Positions 28,677 through 39,500 of a DNA stretch of 64,000 bases are shown in pieces (within the stretch, counting starts at the first letter, position 1; every line of letters starts with the position of its first letter). The notes under the pieces are model-generated. The model worked only from the letters and a program-made list of their open reading frames with translations. It did no database searches and was not told where the DNA came from. Where the stretch lies: positions 312,634-376,633 of the forward strand of contig FJUW01000031.1 of NCBI GenBank assembly GCA_900074885.1. The letters are read 5' to 3'. The DNA comes from Rhynchosporium graminicola. Taxonomy: Eukaryota; Ascomycota; Leotiomycetes; Helotiales; Ploettnerulaceae. The position numbers and the translations under genes were made by a program.

Positions 28677-29528
28677 TCAGACATCCTTCTTAATAACCAT
28701 CTTCACAAGAACAACTTTCTTGCCGACCCACTTCCCATCCCCGACTTCCAGATCTTCAGCCAGGAAATCAGCAACGTCTTCATACTCCGTGTGATAATCC
28801 ACGTAAGCCAAAATAACCATATGAATGATCATCCCGATAAAAGGTATTTTCTGTGGCCAAGACCTACGCCAAACCGGAAGCACTGTAGCTCGAGCGAGGA
28901 GATCATGCGGCTGAGGAGCTTCAAGTGGTTGAAATAGACCTTGGCTAGGATTCCGACCAGTCATTCCAGAGGCAGCGAAAATAGACCATTGCAAATCTGC
29001 CGTAGGGATCATCTCGGTATTAGCGCGTGTTGCTTCATGCTGAGCCGTCGCTATTCGAGGGAGGCTATTCGAACGAGAAATATTAGTCCTCTGATGTCTT
29101 TAATAGTTAAATGTGTCTCACTAATCCATCATCGTGAACTCTTCGCCCGGTATCTTCATTATCAGGATTCCAGAAGTCACCCATATCCTCATTGGTGTGC
29201 CCCTTTCCTTACCAACCGCGAGCGCTGCGCCTGATATAGCTTTTGCAATCTTTGGTAACGAGTAATCTTTCCATGGCAGGACCTGATTCCCTGCGACGCA
29301 AATGATGGACTCGATATCATTGTCGATGATCGCCTTTTTCAACGCTGCAATGTCTGTAGCGTCGCCCACGGCGATTGCATGAATCAGAGCGAGAAGCTCG
29401 GTTGATACCAGAGAGTGAAGCTTTGAGGGATTGCGAACGAAGACTGTGAGTTGGTGGCCATGAGCGATTAGGGCGGGAATCATTCGAAGCCCGAGATTGC
29501 CTGTTGGTCCGAGTAGAAGTACGCGCAT
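28677..29528 (-). CDS. NmrA-like / atypical short-chain dehydrogenase NAD(P)-binding protein
   Basis: Two exons on the minus strand, 29528-29122 and 29064-28677, joined by a 57-bp intron (donor TTA|GTGAGA, acceptor GAATAG) to give 264 residues. The N-terminus MRVLLLGPTGNLG has the GxxGxxG dinucleotide-binding signature of a Rossmann fold, followed by the G-H-x-L-T-V-F-V-R-N-P pattern (residues 24-34) usual for NmrA-like and NAD(P)-binding epimerase families. The C-terminal part (DYLPRIATAQHEA..., then a region rich in aromatic and hydrophobic residues) is less conserved. The substrate cannot be inferred; members include redox sensors and reductases. The first acceptor at GAATAG is required for phase; the nearby second GAATAG would break the frame. 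Confidence 0.85.
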
Positions 29529-29617
29529 CGTGATGTCTGATGTAGAGTGGGTGGTCTATTTGATCTTGAAAGGATTCGACGTAAAATCCATAGGCATCTA
29601 ACAGTAAGTTAGCCCCC

Positions 29618-29627
29618 TTATATATAG
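29618..29627 (-). promoter_or_regulatory. Candidate TATA box of the NmrA-like gene
   Basis: On the minus strand the sequence reads CTATATATAAGG about 90 bases upstream of the start codon at 29528, a position compatible with a TATA element. No other core element was identified. Confidence 0.4.
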
Positions 29628-30655
29628 CTTGAACATCATTTGCATTTTGGTGTTCAGCCGAAATATGATGAACGCCGAATGGAAGTCGGCGGATGAATAG
29701 ACCAGTGCCAAGACCGAAGTCCTCAAAATTTACACGATATTGAGAAACCTCATTTCCACATAATTTTGCATATTTAAGAGTCACTATCATAAGACAGTCG
29801 GATCATGTATATAATTTAATCTATCCAGTCTGTATACGTTTGAAAACACGAAGTGGTTAGCTGTATTCGCGGACTGTGAGCTCATTGACTTGGTAGGATT
29901 TCTGTCTGCTACTACATGCTGTCTTTTATGAGCAGCTGTTCGAAATTCTTGAAATTCATATGAATCCTCAAAGATTTGAAGAAAGACGTTTCTTACCGAA
30001 TGCAACACCTTGATTTCATGAGAACTTTTATTTTGGATATGTCTACTGAAAAGCCGGCAACTCTTGCTGCATTATGGACCTCATTGGTCAAATGATTGAC
30101 CATTGCTGGTCGAATGTTTTGTAGCGGACCTAGATTGTAATTTGAAACTAAGAAGGGTTTCCTATAGCAGTCTCGTGACCTTTAATGAAATTATGAAAAA
30201 GAAGAGTGAAAGTATAGGATTCTTTTGTTGATATAAAATCCTCAATAACAAAGTTGTAGAACGACTCGGTCACTTTGATTATCACTAAACTAAAATCCTA
30301 CAAAACTTCACCACCACTTGGGTCCTAATTCAGCTCCCATTCACTGGTGACAGATTGACCCAGCCTCACTTGCTGAGTGTTCTTCCTTAATGAAAGAACC
30401 AAAATGAAGAAAGGTCGTCACAAGCTGGTTTCAAGACGAAGTAACGCCTTCTGCCAGCTCTGTACATCTGACAGTTCATTCTTTCTACAAAAACAGACAA
30501 CTCATTCAACGAACCACAGCAGCATCCCCGGCGCCATTATGAACGTAACTCCTCGTGCCCTGCTGCACAACCGTTCTCTCACTCCTTAGACTCGTCACCT
30601 CCGTCCTAGCACGCGAATCACACCGACCAACCACATAACTTTGCTGCAACTCATA
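29628..30655. other. Spacer between NmrA-like gene and L-domain gene
   Basis: AT-rich, with no recognised gene. It should contain the promoter of the NmrA-like gene and the 3' region of the L-domain gene, since both are read leftward. Open frames are short; the one at 30377-30589 has no motif. Confidence 0.5.
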
Positions 30656-32191
30656 CTACGCTGCCTCTGCGCTCTTCTTCGCATTCTTCTTCCCCTGCGC
30701 TCGTCGCCACAGCCAAAAATAGATCGATAGCATACCCACAACGAAGACTACTCCAAAGCAGACAACGGATATAGCGCTGGCGGTAAATTTAGGGTTTGTT
30801 TTTGGCCTCTGGTTTTTGCATAAAAATTGTGGGAGAGAACTTTGTGGCTGGATAGATACTTGCTATGGACGGCGAATTCATTTTCACAGCTGGATAACAA
30901 GGGGCCCTTGTAGAGGACAAGTCGGCGAATGGATTGAAGAACCGGAAGCATTACGCTAAATAAAGGTGTCAGTGTATCTTATACAGGGATCAAAAGGTGA
31001 AATTGGTCGAGGGACGACTTACGCAGTCATGTTTCCTGTCAGATAGAGCTCTTCTATTACGCTTTGTGCAGGGAAAACGATATTTTGTTGAGCGTAGCTT
31101 TGGATGTTGACGACCTCAGGCACTTGACGAGGGATATTAGCCAAATGCTGCGGCAGATCTGTGTTAGCCAGGTTGTCGTGTTGCGAGGAGCGGAAGACAT
31201 ACCTTCCAAAGTTCTCCAGTATGTCTAGCTGATTAGTCACTTCAGTAAATTTGGGTAACGTGAGATCGAGGAGGTTGCCCCTGTGGCTGATTTCGCGTCC
31301 TGAGTTGTCGATTTCATTTTCATCGATGTGTTGTCCCTTCCAATCTTGGCGAGATTCGGCATTGAAAGACTTTTGGTTTGCATGCTTGATCAGTATGAGA
31401 TCTTATCCCAAGGTATAAGAAGTGTCTGGATCTCATCGTTTCGAAACATGAGATGGCCTACCTCGAAATTTCCGCATCGGTCTTGAGTCAGGACACTTTT
31501 ACTAGCGAAGGAAAGTTCACATTGTATTGGACAACTTCGGGGGCAGGGTCTTTGAGAGAATCACATCCACCGAGTGGACAAAGCTCGAGACTATCATCGA
31601 TGTGACCAAGAAGCGGAAAGCTCATGCTGTTCACTATCAGTGTTGTACTGTACAAGTGCTGTTTGGGATTCGTGTAGTACCTCGAAAGACCTCCATTATT
31701 TCGATGTGTGCAGCAATTAGGAGCGAAGGAAAGTCGAATCGGGCAGTTGGTGCGGCGTCTGTGCCTAGGCCAGAACCACAAATAGCTTGTAATCTCGGAA
31801 ATGAAACAGACAAGAGATTCGGCGCATTGAGAATACTCCAAGAAATTGTTGGGTTGATGGATACCAAGTTCGGCATGTCGATCGATGTGAGATTCGAGTC
31901 CTCATCGCTATTACCGAACGAGAAAGAACCAGAAATATCCGTGACATCATTCCAAACAAAGCTACCCGTGTATTTGGGCTCCACAACTACCGCAGCATTG
32001 ATAATGGTTGTACATCCTTTGCTCAGTGCGTCAAACTTCTCCTGAGTGTCGAAATATCGGGAGACTGTGAGGTTCTCCCAAGAGCACTCCACGGCCGAAC
32101 AGACTATCCGACTGTGTTAGTACACCTAATATTGCTTCGGAAGCTGGTTGTACCTACCACGTATCAGAAAACATATCAACAGGAGTCGCAT
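30656..32191 (-). CDS. Receptor-L-domain (Ecm33/Sps2-like) single-pass membrane protein
   Basis: Six exons on the minus strand: 32191-32158, 32103-31681, 31633-31503, 31384-31023, 30955-30860, 30806-30656; phases agree and give 398 residues. It starts with a hydrophobic signal peptide (MRLLLICFLIRVCSA), followed by repeated beta-solenoid motifs of the receptor-L type (for example NLTSIDMPNLVSI, NLLSVSFPRLQAI, NSMSFPLLGHI, NIVFPAQSVIEELYLTGNM). Near the C-terminus a transmembrane segment (SAISVVCFGVVFVVGMLSIYF) is followed by a short basic tail (WRRAQGKKNAKK). Known Ecm33-type proteins are GPI-anchored, whereas this one ends in a membrane span and a cytosolic tail, so a cell-surface role is inferred but the function is unknown. 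The weakest boundaries are the 118-bp intron (31502-31385) and the last intron, with acceptor CAGAG|G. Confidence 0.72.
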
Positions 32192-33279
32192 AACTTTTCT
32201 GTGAATCGCACTTTCTTTCGGGCTTCTTGATTAAAACTATGCAGATAGTTTCGGAGCAGTCAGGTCAAGTACTCGACTTGGAGTGAGTGCACACAAGTAG
32301 ATGTGGAGTATATAAAGATGGCACTCAAATGCTCCCAAGAGCTGAGCCTCGATTGGCAACATCGTCGCGAGAGCACATGGACCATGCGCTCAATAAGAAG
32401 CTCTCACGGACACCACCAAACCTCGCCCAACGAAAGACAGAGGCGAGTTTGGCACCGAATGATAGGACAGTACTTGCTTCAAGGGAGAAGGTCTCAATGT
32501 CACATCGTCCCCCTCGTGGGCTGCCTAATGTGGGAAACTCGCAGTCTTCCAGAACTGCCAATTCGCTTGGAGAGGGCTGAGCATCACACCACATGGATAT
32601 GAGAGAAGTGCAAAGGCCTACAGAATTACCGACCGTGATCCAGAGCTCATAAGAGTCCCATTCGTGTTTGTGTACAGGAATGTTGTCTGCTAATCTGCAC
32701 ACTTTTAGACCCTAATCTCGAACTAGAGGAATTGTGCGCCGAATGGAAATACCAGAGAGGCATAATGGGCTCATGGTCACTAAACCATTAATGTAGACTG
32801 ATACGCTGGCTTGCAGGACCGTCTCAAAGTCACCTGAACTGAGCATCCTGAAGTCCAAGCAATGAGGATGTTGATAATCTAACAAATGTAATGCTCAACT
32901 GGGGTGACAGAAGAAGTAGGGATATGATTCAGGCTTCTTCTGGAGTAATAAGATGGATTCAATGGACTATTTAAAAAAGTCACCCGCTTAACTTTTGTGA
33001 GATGACAGCGATGTAAGAAGGATGGGTACCTATGGGGAAGAAAAGGAAGTGAGCATGAGGGAGGGGACTTGATCTTGATCATGATGGTGCACGGACCATG
33101 CGATTTTCTGGCTCGACGCGAGAACCTCAAAAGACTTCAAAGCGCGTGGGATAATTTCAACAGAGCTCTACATGCACACCCAACCACACCCAAGATCCCT
33201 CCCCAAAGCTCGATTCTCAAACTTCACCCCGAAATAAAACCTATAGCCCCTGTGGAAAAATCTCGGGTCATTTTCAACG
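32192..33279. other. Divergent intergenic region between L-domain gene and CCT3
   Basis: Lies between a leftward and a rightward start, so it should hold both promoters. Overlapping open frames on both strands at 32287-32702 have no recognisable protein features. A pyrimidine/adenine-rich stretch around 33165-33240 precedes the CCT3 start. Confidence 0.5.
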
Positions 33280-35199
33280 ATGCAGGCTCCAGTGGTAGTT
33301 ATGAGTACGTTCATTCCAAAGGCTTCCAAAGCTATGAGGGCGGAAGCTCGAAATTTGGTATTTTATTACTGACAGAGGCTGGCAGATACGCAGGCTGGCG
33401 ATAGGCAGACCGGAAGAAAAGCCCAGCTCTCGAATATCACAGCAGCCAAAACGTAAGGCAGAGGAACAGCCCCTCCACAAGCTTGACAAAGCAAGAGAAC
33501 CCACGAGTCTGACCCAAAGTAGTGTCGCAGATATTATCCGATCATGTTTAGGACCAAAGGCCATGTTGAAGATGTTGCTGGATCCTATGGGAGGCATTGT
33601 ATTGACAAATGATGGACATGCCATTCTCCGAGAAATCGAGGTCTCTCACCCAGCAGCAAAGAGCATGATCGAGCTCAGCAGGACACAAGACGAGGAAGTT
33701 GGAGATGGAACAACTACTGTCATTATTCTTGGTACAAACCATGTCCAGCGTGCTAGAGCTCCTACTAACAAATCGCAGCCGGTGAGATTCTTGCGCAAGC
33801 CCTGCCACAGTTAGAGCGCAACATCCACCCTGTTGTGATCATATCCGCTTTCAAGCACGCCCTGAAAGATGCTCTCGAGATCATCGACGAAATCTCTCTC
33901 CCAGTTGATATCAATGATGACAAAGCCATGTACCAGCTTATATCCTCCTCGATCGGCACCAAGTTCGTTTCCCGGTGGTCGGAACTGATGTGCAATCTCG
34001 CCCTCAAGGCCGTTCGCACAGTCACTTTTGATATCGGTGGCGGCAAGAAGGAAGTGGACATCAAGCGTTATGCACGAGTTGAGAAGGTACCAGGTGGAGA
34101 GATTGAAGACAGCAGAGTTTTGGACGGTGTTATGCTTAACAAGGATATTACACATCCCAAGATGAGAAGACGGATAGAGAATCCCAGAATTGTGCTGTTG
34201 GATTGCACTCTAGAGTACAAGAAAGGAGAGTCTCAAACGAATATCGAGATCAGTAAGGAAGAGGACTGGAACAAGATCTTGCAGATTGAGGAAGAGCAGG
34301 TTAAGATTATGTGTGATGCTATTCTGGCAGTGAAGCCTGATTTGGTCATCACTGAGAAAGGTGTTTCTGGTAAGTTGAACCCCAGATCCCAAGCAGAGAA
34401 AATGTACTAATTGGCAGACCTGGCTCAACATTACCTCCTAAAGGCCAACATCACTGCTCTCCGCCGAGTTCGCAAATCAGACACCAACAGAGTCGCACGA
34501 GCCACTGGCGCAACAATCGTCAACCGCGTAGAGGACCTCCAAGAAGCCGACGTAGGAACAGCATGCGGACTTTTCGAGATCGAGAAGATTGGCGACGAGT
34601 ACTTTACCTTCCTCACAAAATGCCAAGACCCCAAAGCTTGTACCATCCTTCTCAGAGGTCCATCGAAAGATATTCTCAACGAGATTGACAGGAATTTGGC
34701 CGATGCGATGGCTGTAGCTCGTAATGTCATGTTCCATCCAAGACTCTCACCTGGTGGTGGTGCGACCGAGATGGCTGTTGCGGTTCGATTGGGACAGTTA
34801 GCTAAGAGCATTGAGGGCGTCCAGCAATGGCCATACAAGGCTGTGGCCGAAGCTATGGAGGTTATCCCAAGAACACTCATACAGAATTCTGGTGCTAGCC
34901 CTGTCAGAGTCCTCACTGCCCTGAGAGCCAAACACGCAGAAGGAGGAAGCACGTGGGGTATTGATGGCGAGACTGGAAAGCTCGCGGATATGAAGGAGTA
35001 CGGTGTCTGGGAACCAGAAGCAGTCAAGTTGCAAAGTATCAAGACCGCGATTGAGGTATGATTCCCCTATTCTTCATTTCTTTCACTATCTAACAATTCT
35101 TAGTCTGCTTGCTTGCTTTTGAGGGTGGATGATATCTGCAGTGCCAAGGCAGCGAGACAAGCTGGAGGCGGGGGTGCTCCGGGTACGGGAGAGGAGTAG
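33280..35199 (+). CDS. CCT3: T-complex chaperonin subunit gamma
   Basis: Subunit of the eight-member TRiC/CCT ring in the cytosol, which folds actin, tubulin and other proteins using ATP. Six exons: 33280-33304, 33386-33452, 33523-33731, 33779-34369, 34418-35055, 35104-35199; phases agree, 541 residues, the normal length. The first exon encodes MQAPVVVM and joins to NTQAGDRQTGRKAQLSNITAAKTVADIIR, as expected for CCT3. Visible ATPase signatures are CLGPKAMLKML (39-49), DEEVGDGTTT with the hydrolysis Asp at D92, LSPGGGATEMAVA in the second half, and VDDIC near the C-terminus. The Gly-rich end (AGGGGAPGTGEE) is typical. It converges on the next gene with 218 bp between the stop codons. Confidence 0.97.
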
Positions 35200-35417
35200 A
35201 TGGTGTTGTCTTGAAACGTCAGTATTTTAGAAAGCGAGGATAATCTGGCCGGCATACCATTGTATCATAGCATAGAGCGGAAGGCCAATGTATGTCAGGG
35301 TCTCATGCCCATATCACAGGTATCAAATCCTTCTTCTCATCCCTTTCGTCGATACCAGCTGGATTGCCAGAACATATTCAGATGTATGTAACTCGTGCTG
35401 CCGTTCTGGTGGAATGC

Positions 35418-36032
35418 TCAATCATCATCATGGATGATAACACCCTTCTCCTCCTCCACAGCCAGCCCACCCATCTGCTCATCGCCATTCCCCTCGCCAC
35501 CCAAACCATCCAAACCCTCCTTAACCACAATTCTAGCCTTAACCTTTCCTCCCTTCGTGGTAGATTCCGTATCCTCAGCACCCCCAGCAGCCTTATTGCC
35601 GCCCTTCTTCCTCTTCAACCTATCCCTCTTCTCCCTATTCCGTCTCGTCTTCTCCCTATCCCTCTCCTCCCGTTCCCTCCTCTCCCTCTCCCATTTCTCG
35701 CCCTCCTCCCCCCTCCTAACCTCCTCATCCATGCCCCTCAAGCGCTCATACTCCCTCCTCCGACTCGCCTTGTACACATGGAACTCTCCGCTCCCCGCAC
35801 CCGCACTCGAACCCTGCACATTCTGCACTATCTCCGGCGGTCCACCATTCGGATTACTGTGTGTGCTGAGGGAGGTAGAGCCGGGGATGCGGATATCTTG
35901 GTCGGGCTTCGAGAAGAGCGTGTCGATTGATTTGGCGGTTAGGGAACGCGGGGAGAGGGCGCGTTTTTTGAGGGGCCGTTTGGAGCGCGGGTCGGCCGAG
36001 GTAGGTATTGATTCGGGGATTTGTTCTGACAT
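35418..36032 (-). CDS. PRKRIP1/DUF1168 family spliceosome-associated protein
   Basis: Single-exon gene of 204 residues. The signature of the family, VQGSSAGAGSGEFHVYKASR, lies at about residues 72-91 and is followed by REYERLR and a long highly charged helix rich in R, E and K (about 92-150), as in human PRKRIP1, a component of the spliceosomal C complex. The N-terminus (KRPLKKRALSP) is basic, and the C-terminus is an acidic tail ending in HDDD. Probably nuclear. Tail-to-tail with CCT3. Confidence 0.9.
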   Translation of the reverse strand: MSEQIPESIPTSADPRSKRPLKKRALSPRSLTAKSIDTLFSKPDQDIRIPGSTSLSTHSNPNGGPPEIVQNVQGSSAGAGSGEFHVYKASRRREYERLRGMDEEVRRGEEGEKWERERREREERDREKTRRNREKRDRLKRKKGGNKAAGGAEDTESTTKGGKVKARIVVKEGLDGLGGEGNGDEQMGGLAVEEEKGVIIHDDD

Positions 36033-36539
36033 TGGAGTTGGTCGTTTGTTGGAGGCTTGGATTGTGCAAGGTATTCTGGTAGATTTAACGGAGCCGAATC
36101 GCGCTTAAGTTGTATCGCGACTGCCAAGAACTTTTCGAGACACAGCACACGTGATCACAATTCTCATGCTGCCCATACCAGTTCTTCTCAAAAAAGGCAT
36201 AGTGCAATTAATAGTCATAGCTGGATTTTGCATAGATATATTGGTAGTCCCTCTTTCGGTGCACATTTCATCAATTAGAGCCTGGAGAGCTAGGATATTT
36301 TGGTATAAACAGAAGTATTCAATTCCAGTCGCTAAAACGCTATTCATCAGGTCATCATAATAGGGAGTCAAAAACGCCCAGCCAGGAACTGATATCCTCC
36401 TTCCTCACCCATACAATACGCACTCGAAAGGTCTTTTTCCGTTCGCCTGGAATGAAGTATCGCAAGCAAGAAAAAAATGCAAGAATAAAGGTCCTCCTCA
36501 ACTTCATAAAATAATGAGCAGAAATAAAAACTCGGCGCC
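36033..36539. other. Spacer between DUF1168 gene and long coiled-coil gene
   Basis: About 500 bases holding the promoter of the leftward DUF1168 gene and the 3' region of the leftward coiled-coil gene. No open frame of interest. Confidence 0.55.
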
Positions 36540-39500
36540 TCACGCAACCTGACTTGCTTCATCGAATAGAACCACTCCTGACTCTGTAGGCTCTCCTTCT
36601 TCCGAGTATTCGTCGCCGTCCATGCTGCCAGTCCATTCTGTGCCTTCGTCAATGCTCTCGCTCGTGCCTGTTCCAGTAGTGGTTGTCATAACGGTAGTGC
36701 CTCTGCTACTTCTCCGCATGGTTCCACTATCACTGACATCTCCTTCGCTCAAATTCTCGTCATCTTCTTCACTCTCCTTCAGCATCAGGTTCTCTTTGTT
36801 CAGATCACCATATTTCTGACTGAGTGATCCGCCCCAACTGGATTTCCGCAATGCTCCAGACCCTCCTGGGGCCTTGACACTATGACTACGCTTGAATCCA
36901 CCGGTAGGAACGTTGTGCGTGATCTGGTTGAGTGATAGAATTCTTCGCGAAGCACCAGCTCCGTTGTTGATCGGGACGCTTACTAAAGCCCGATTCCCGT
37001 TCATGGCCATGCTGACTGCGCTCTGGGTGCTCTGAGAAGCTCTTGAGGTAGCATTGGATACGATGGAGCCTGTAGTCGACGGGGCGTGACTAGGGACACG
37101 TTTACGGCTCATTGCATCGCGTCCTTTGTTGGACTTTGAAATGAGAAGAGCACGTGAGTGATCGATCACACCCTCCAGGATACGTCTTTCAAGACCCTCT
37201 GCCCTCGCCTCCATCGCATGAAGCTCCTCACGTCGGATTCTAAGGGCAGTTTCCATACTTGAGACATCGGCTGACAATCTCATCTTTTGGTGAGACAAAT
37301 CGTCCTGTTCAGCCTTGAGAATTGCAACAGATTCCTTCAATCGCTCCTCTTCTTCGCGCAGACCAACGACTGTTGCTTCGACATGTTCTTTCTGTGCGAG
37401 TCTCTTCTCCAGAGCGATAGTCGCAGCCTCTACAGCTTTCTCCCTATCCTCGTGGTCATCAGCAATACGCTGAGTCTGAGCTGTTACAAAAGCGGAAACT
37501 TCAGCGGCGGTGTCCATCACTTGCTTGTGGATCTTGTCCAGTGCGTCCAATTGCGCAAATGATTTACCAGCAACATGCATGTGATCAACCAGCTTGTCAA
37601 GTTTCTCGTGGACGGGAGAATCATCATACTTCTCTTGCGGAACCGGTTCAGCTAAAAGAGGCATGTCGGGAGGTGCAGGTCGTTCTGCAATCTTTTCTTG
37701 GATAGTGACCATGGCAGTCTTAGAGTGCTCGTAGTGCTGGCCTACGATGAGGAGAACGTCCTTGATAGAATCCAATATCTTAGGGTTGTACTCAGAAGCA
37801 TGGACCTGAACACCATCGATGGCGGTGAGGGTCTTATAGACATCATCGCGAGTGAGTTGATGATCAGCTTTTGCATCAGCGTGAGTCTCCTCAACCCTAG
37901 CAAATGTGTCTTCGACTTTGCTGAAGACAGTCTTTGATGCTTCATCCATTTTTTCAACAGATTCTGTCAGGGCTGGACCAAGAGTGTCGATCAATACTTT
38001 GAGTTCTTCGGCTACCACTTTGGTGCTTAGGACAGCAGCTTCACTGGTCGCATTTCTATCTTCTCCCAACTTGGCTTGAATTTCTGCTGCAATTTGAGCA
38101 TCATCGTATTTGGTCATGAGTTCATTGAATTTCTCGTCGAGCTTGAAGTCGAACTTATCCCATGTTTGCTGAAACTTTTCGTCCGATTCAAGCTTCGAGC
38201 CTACGACCCCGGCATTTGACTTTTCAAATTCGGTCTTCATTGTCTCGAACATTTCCTTCACGTCCTCATTCTGGCTAAGAGTTTCTCCGAGAGTTTCGAA
38301 CAGCTTCCCGAGTGCCTCAATATTTGTTGCGCTTTCATCCAGCTTCAGCTTCAGAGCGTCCTTGAACTCTTCTAAGAATGATTTGACTTCAGACACTCGT
38401 TCTCCAACGCCAACAGTCTCCGCTTGACGTTCTTCGAAAGCTTTAGCGTTGTTGCCTTCGTGCAGTTCAATTCGACCCTTGAATTCCTTGATCATCTCTT
38501 CCAGATTGTGGAAGTCGCTTTTCGAGGGTAGTGCAGCAATATCAGAGGCAATAATCTGCTCGATCGCTGTCTTTACGTCGAGGCAAACGGCCTCGACAGC
38601 TTCAACATCAGTCTTTGTGACCTTCTCTAGGTCTTCAGATTCCTTAGCTGCCCGATCCTTCATTTCTTCCAAGCCAGCCAGTACATCACGAACAAGACCC
38701 TCGATAACGTTGATATCTTCTCGCTTAGGCACATCCTCCAAGTGAGTCGCTAGTTCATGAACTCCGTCTCGAGTCTCGGAGACAAGTAATTCCACTGCAT
38801 CGATATGGTCTTTCCTGGCTGCCTGCTCAGGATCCATGTCGTCAATTTTTGCTTTTGTGTTCCGTAAAAGAGTCTCGATAGCCTCCACATCCTCCCGCTT
38901 CACACCGTCCTCGTCGACGGATCTCTCCCGGGAAGACAATCCTACCATTGTTTCCTGAACGTTGCGTAGCATTTCTTCAACGTTATGGAGGTCATCCTTC
39001 AATAGACTGCCAGGTGCTGGCTGAGACGGCGGTAATGGCATGGATTCAAGCGCCTCTAATTTGATTCGGAGCTGTGTGATCAAAACTTCGAGGTTTTCAA
39101 TGTCGTTTCTCTTTAAGCTCTCTACAGTAATGACAGCTCCACTATTAATCTCAGCCACGGCTTGATCTCCATGGCCACTTTCTCTCAGCCGATCGATATC
39201 AGCCCGGACAACTTCCAATCCGAGTTTCAGCGTGTCCAAGATCTCGTAGTTGACAGTCATGTCTACTGGCTTCTTGAGGTCGGTCGAGATTTTCTCGACA
39301 TCGCCTCTGAGGCCAGACAAGCCATCGTGAAGAGCATCAAGAATCTCGCCAGTCCCCGAAAGAATGCTTTCGCAACTATCTTTGGGTCGTTCGATATCTG
39401 CGCGTAGACTATCGAGACCAGCCTTGAGGGCATTCAGAATCTCGTCCTTGTCAGCACCTGTGCTTCCACGAACCAGAGATGTTGACATCGTCTCTCGCAG

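Noticed and set aside
28491..28937. 148-codon open frame on the plus strand
   Set aside because: Antisense of the second exon of the NmrA-like gene.
31159..31202. 44-bp GT-AG intron in the L-domain gene
   Set aside because: Its length is not a multiple of three, while the frame is open and L-domain-like on both sides without splicing.
31527..32045. 172-codon open frame on the plus strand
   Set aside because: Antisense of exons 2-3 of the L-domain gene, whose protein has clear family motifs and a signal peptide.
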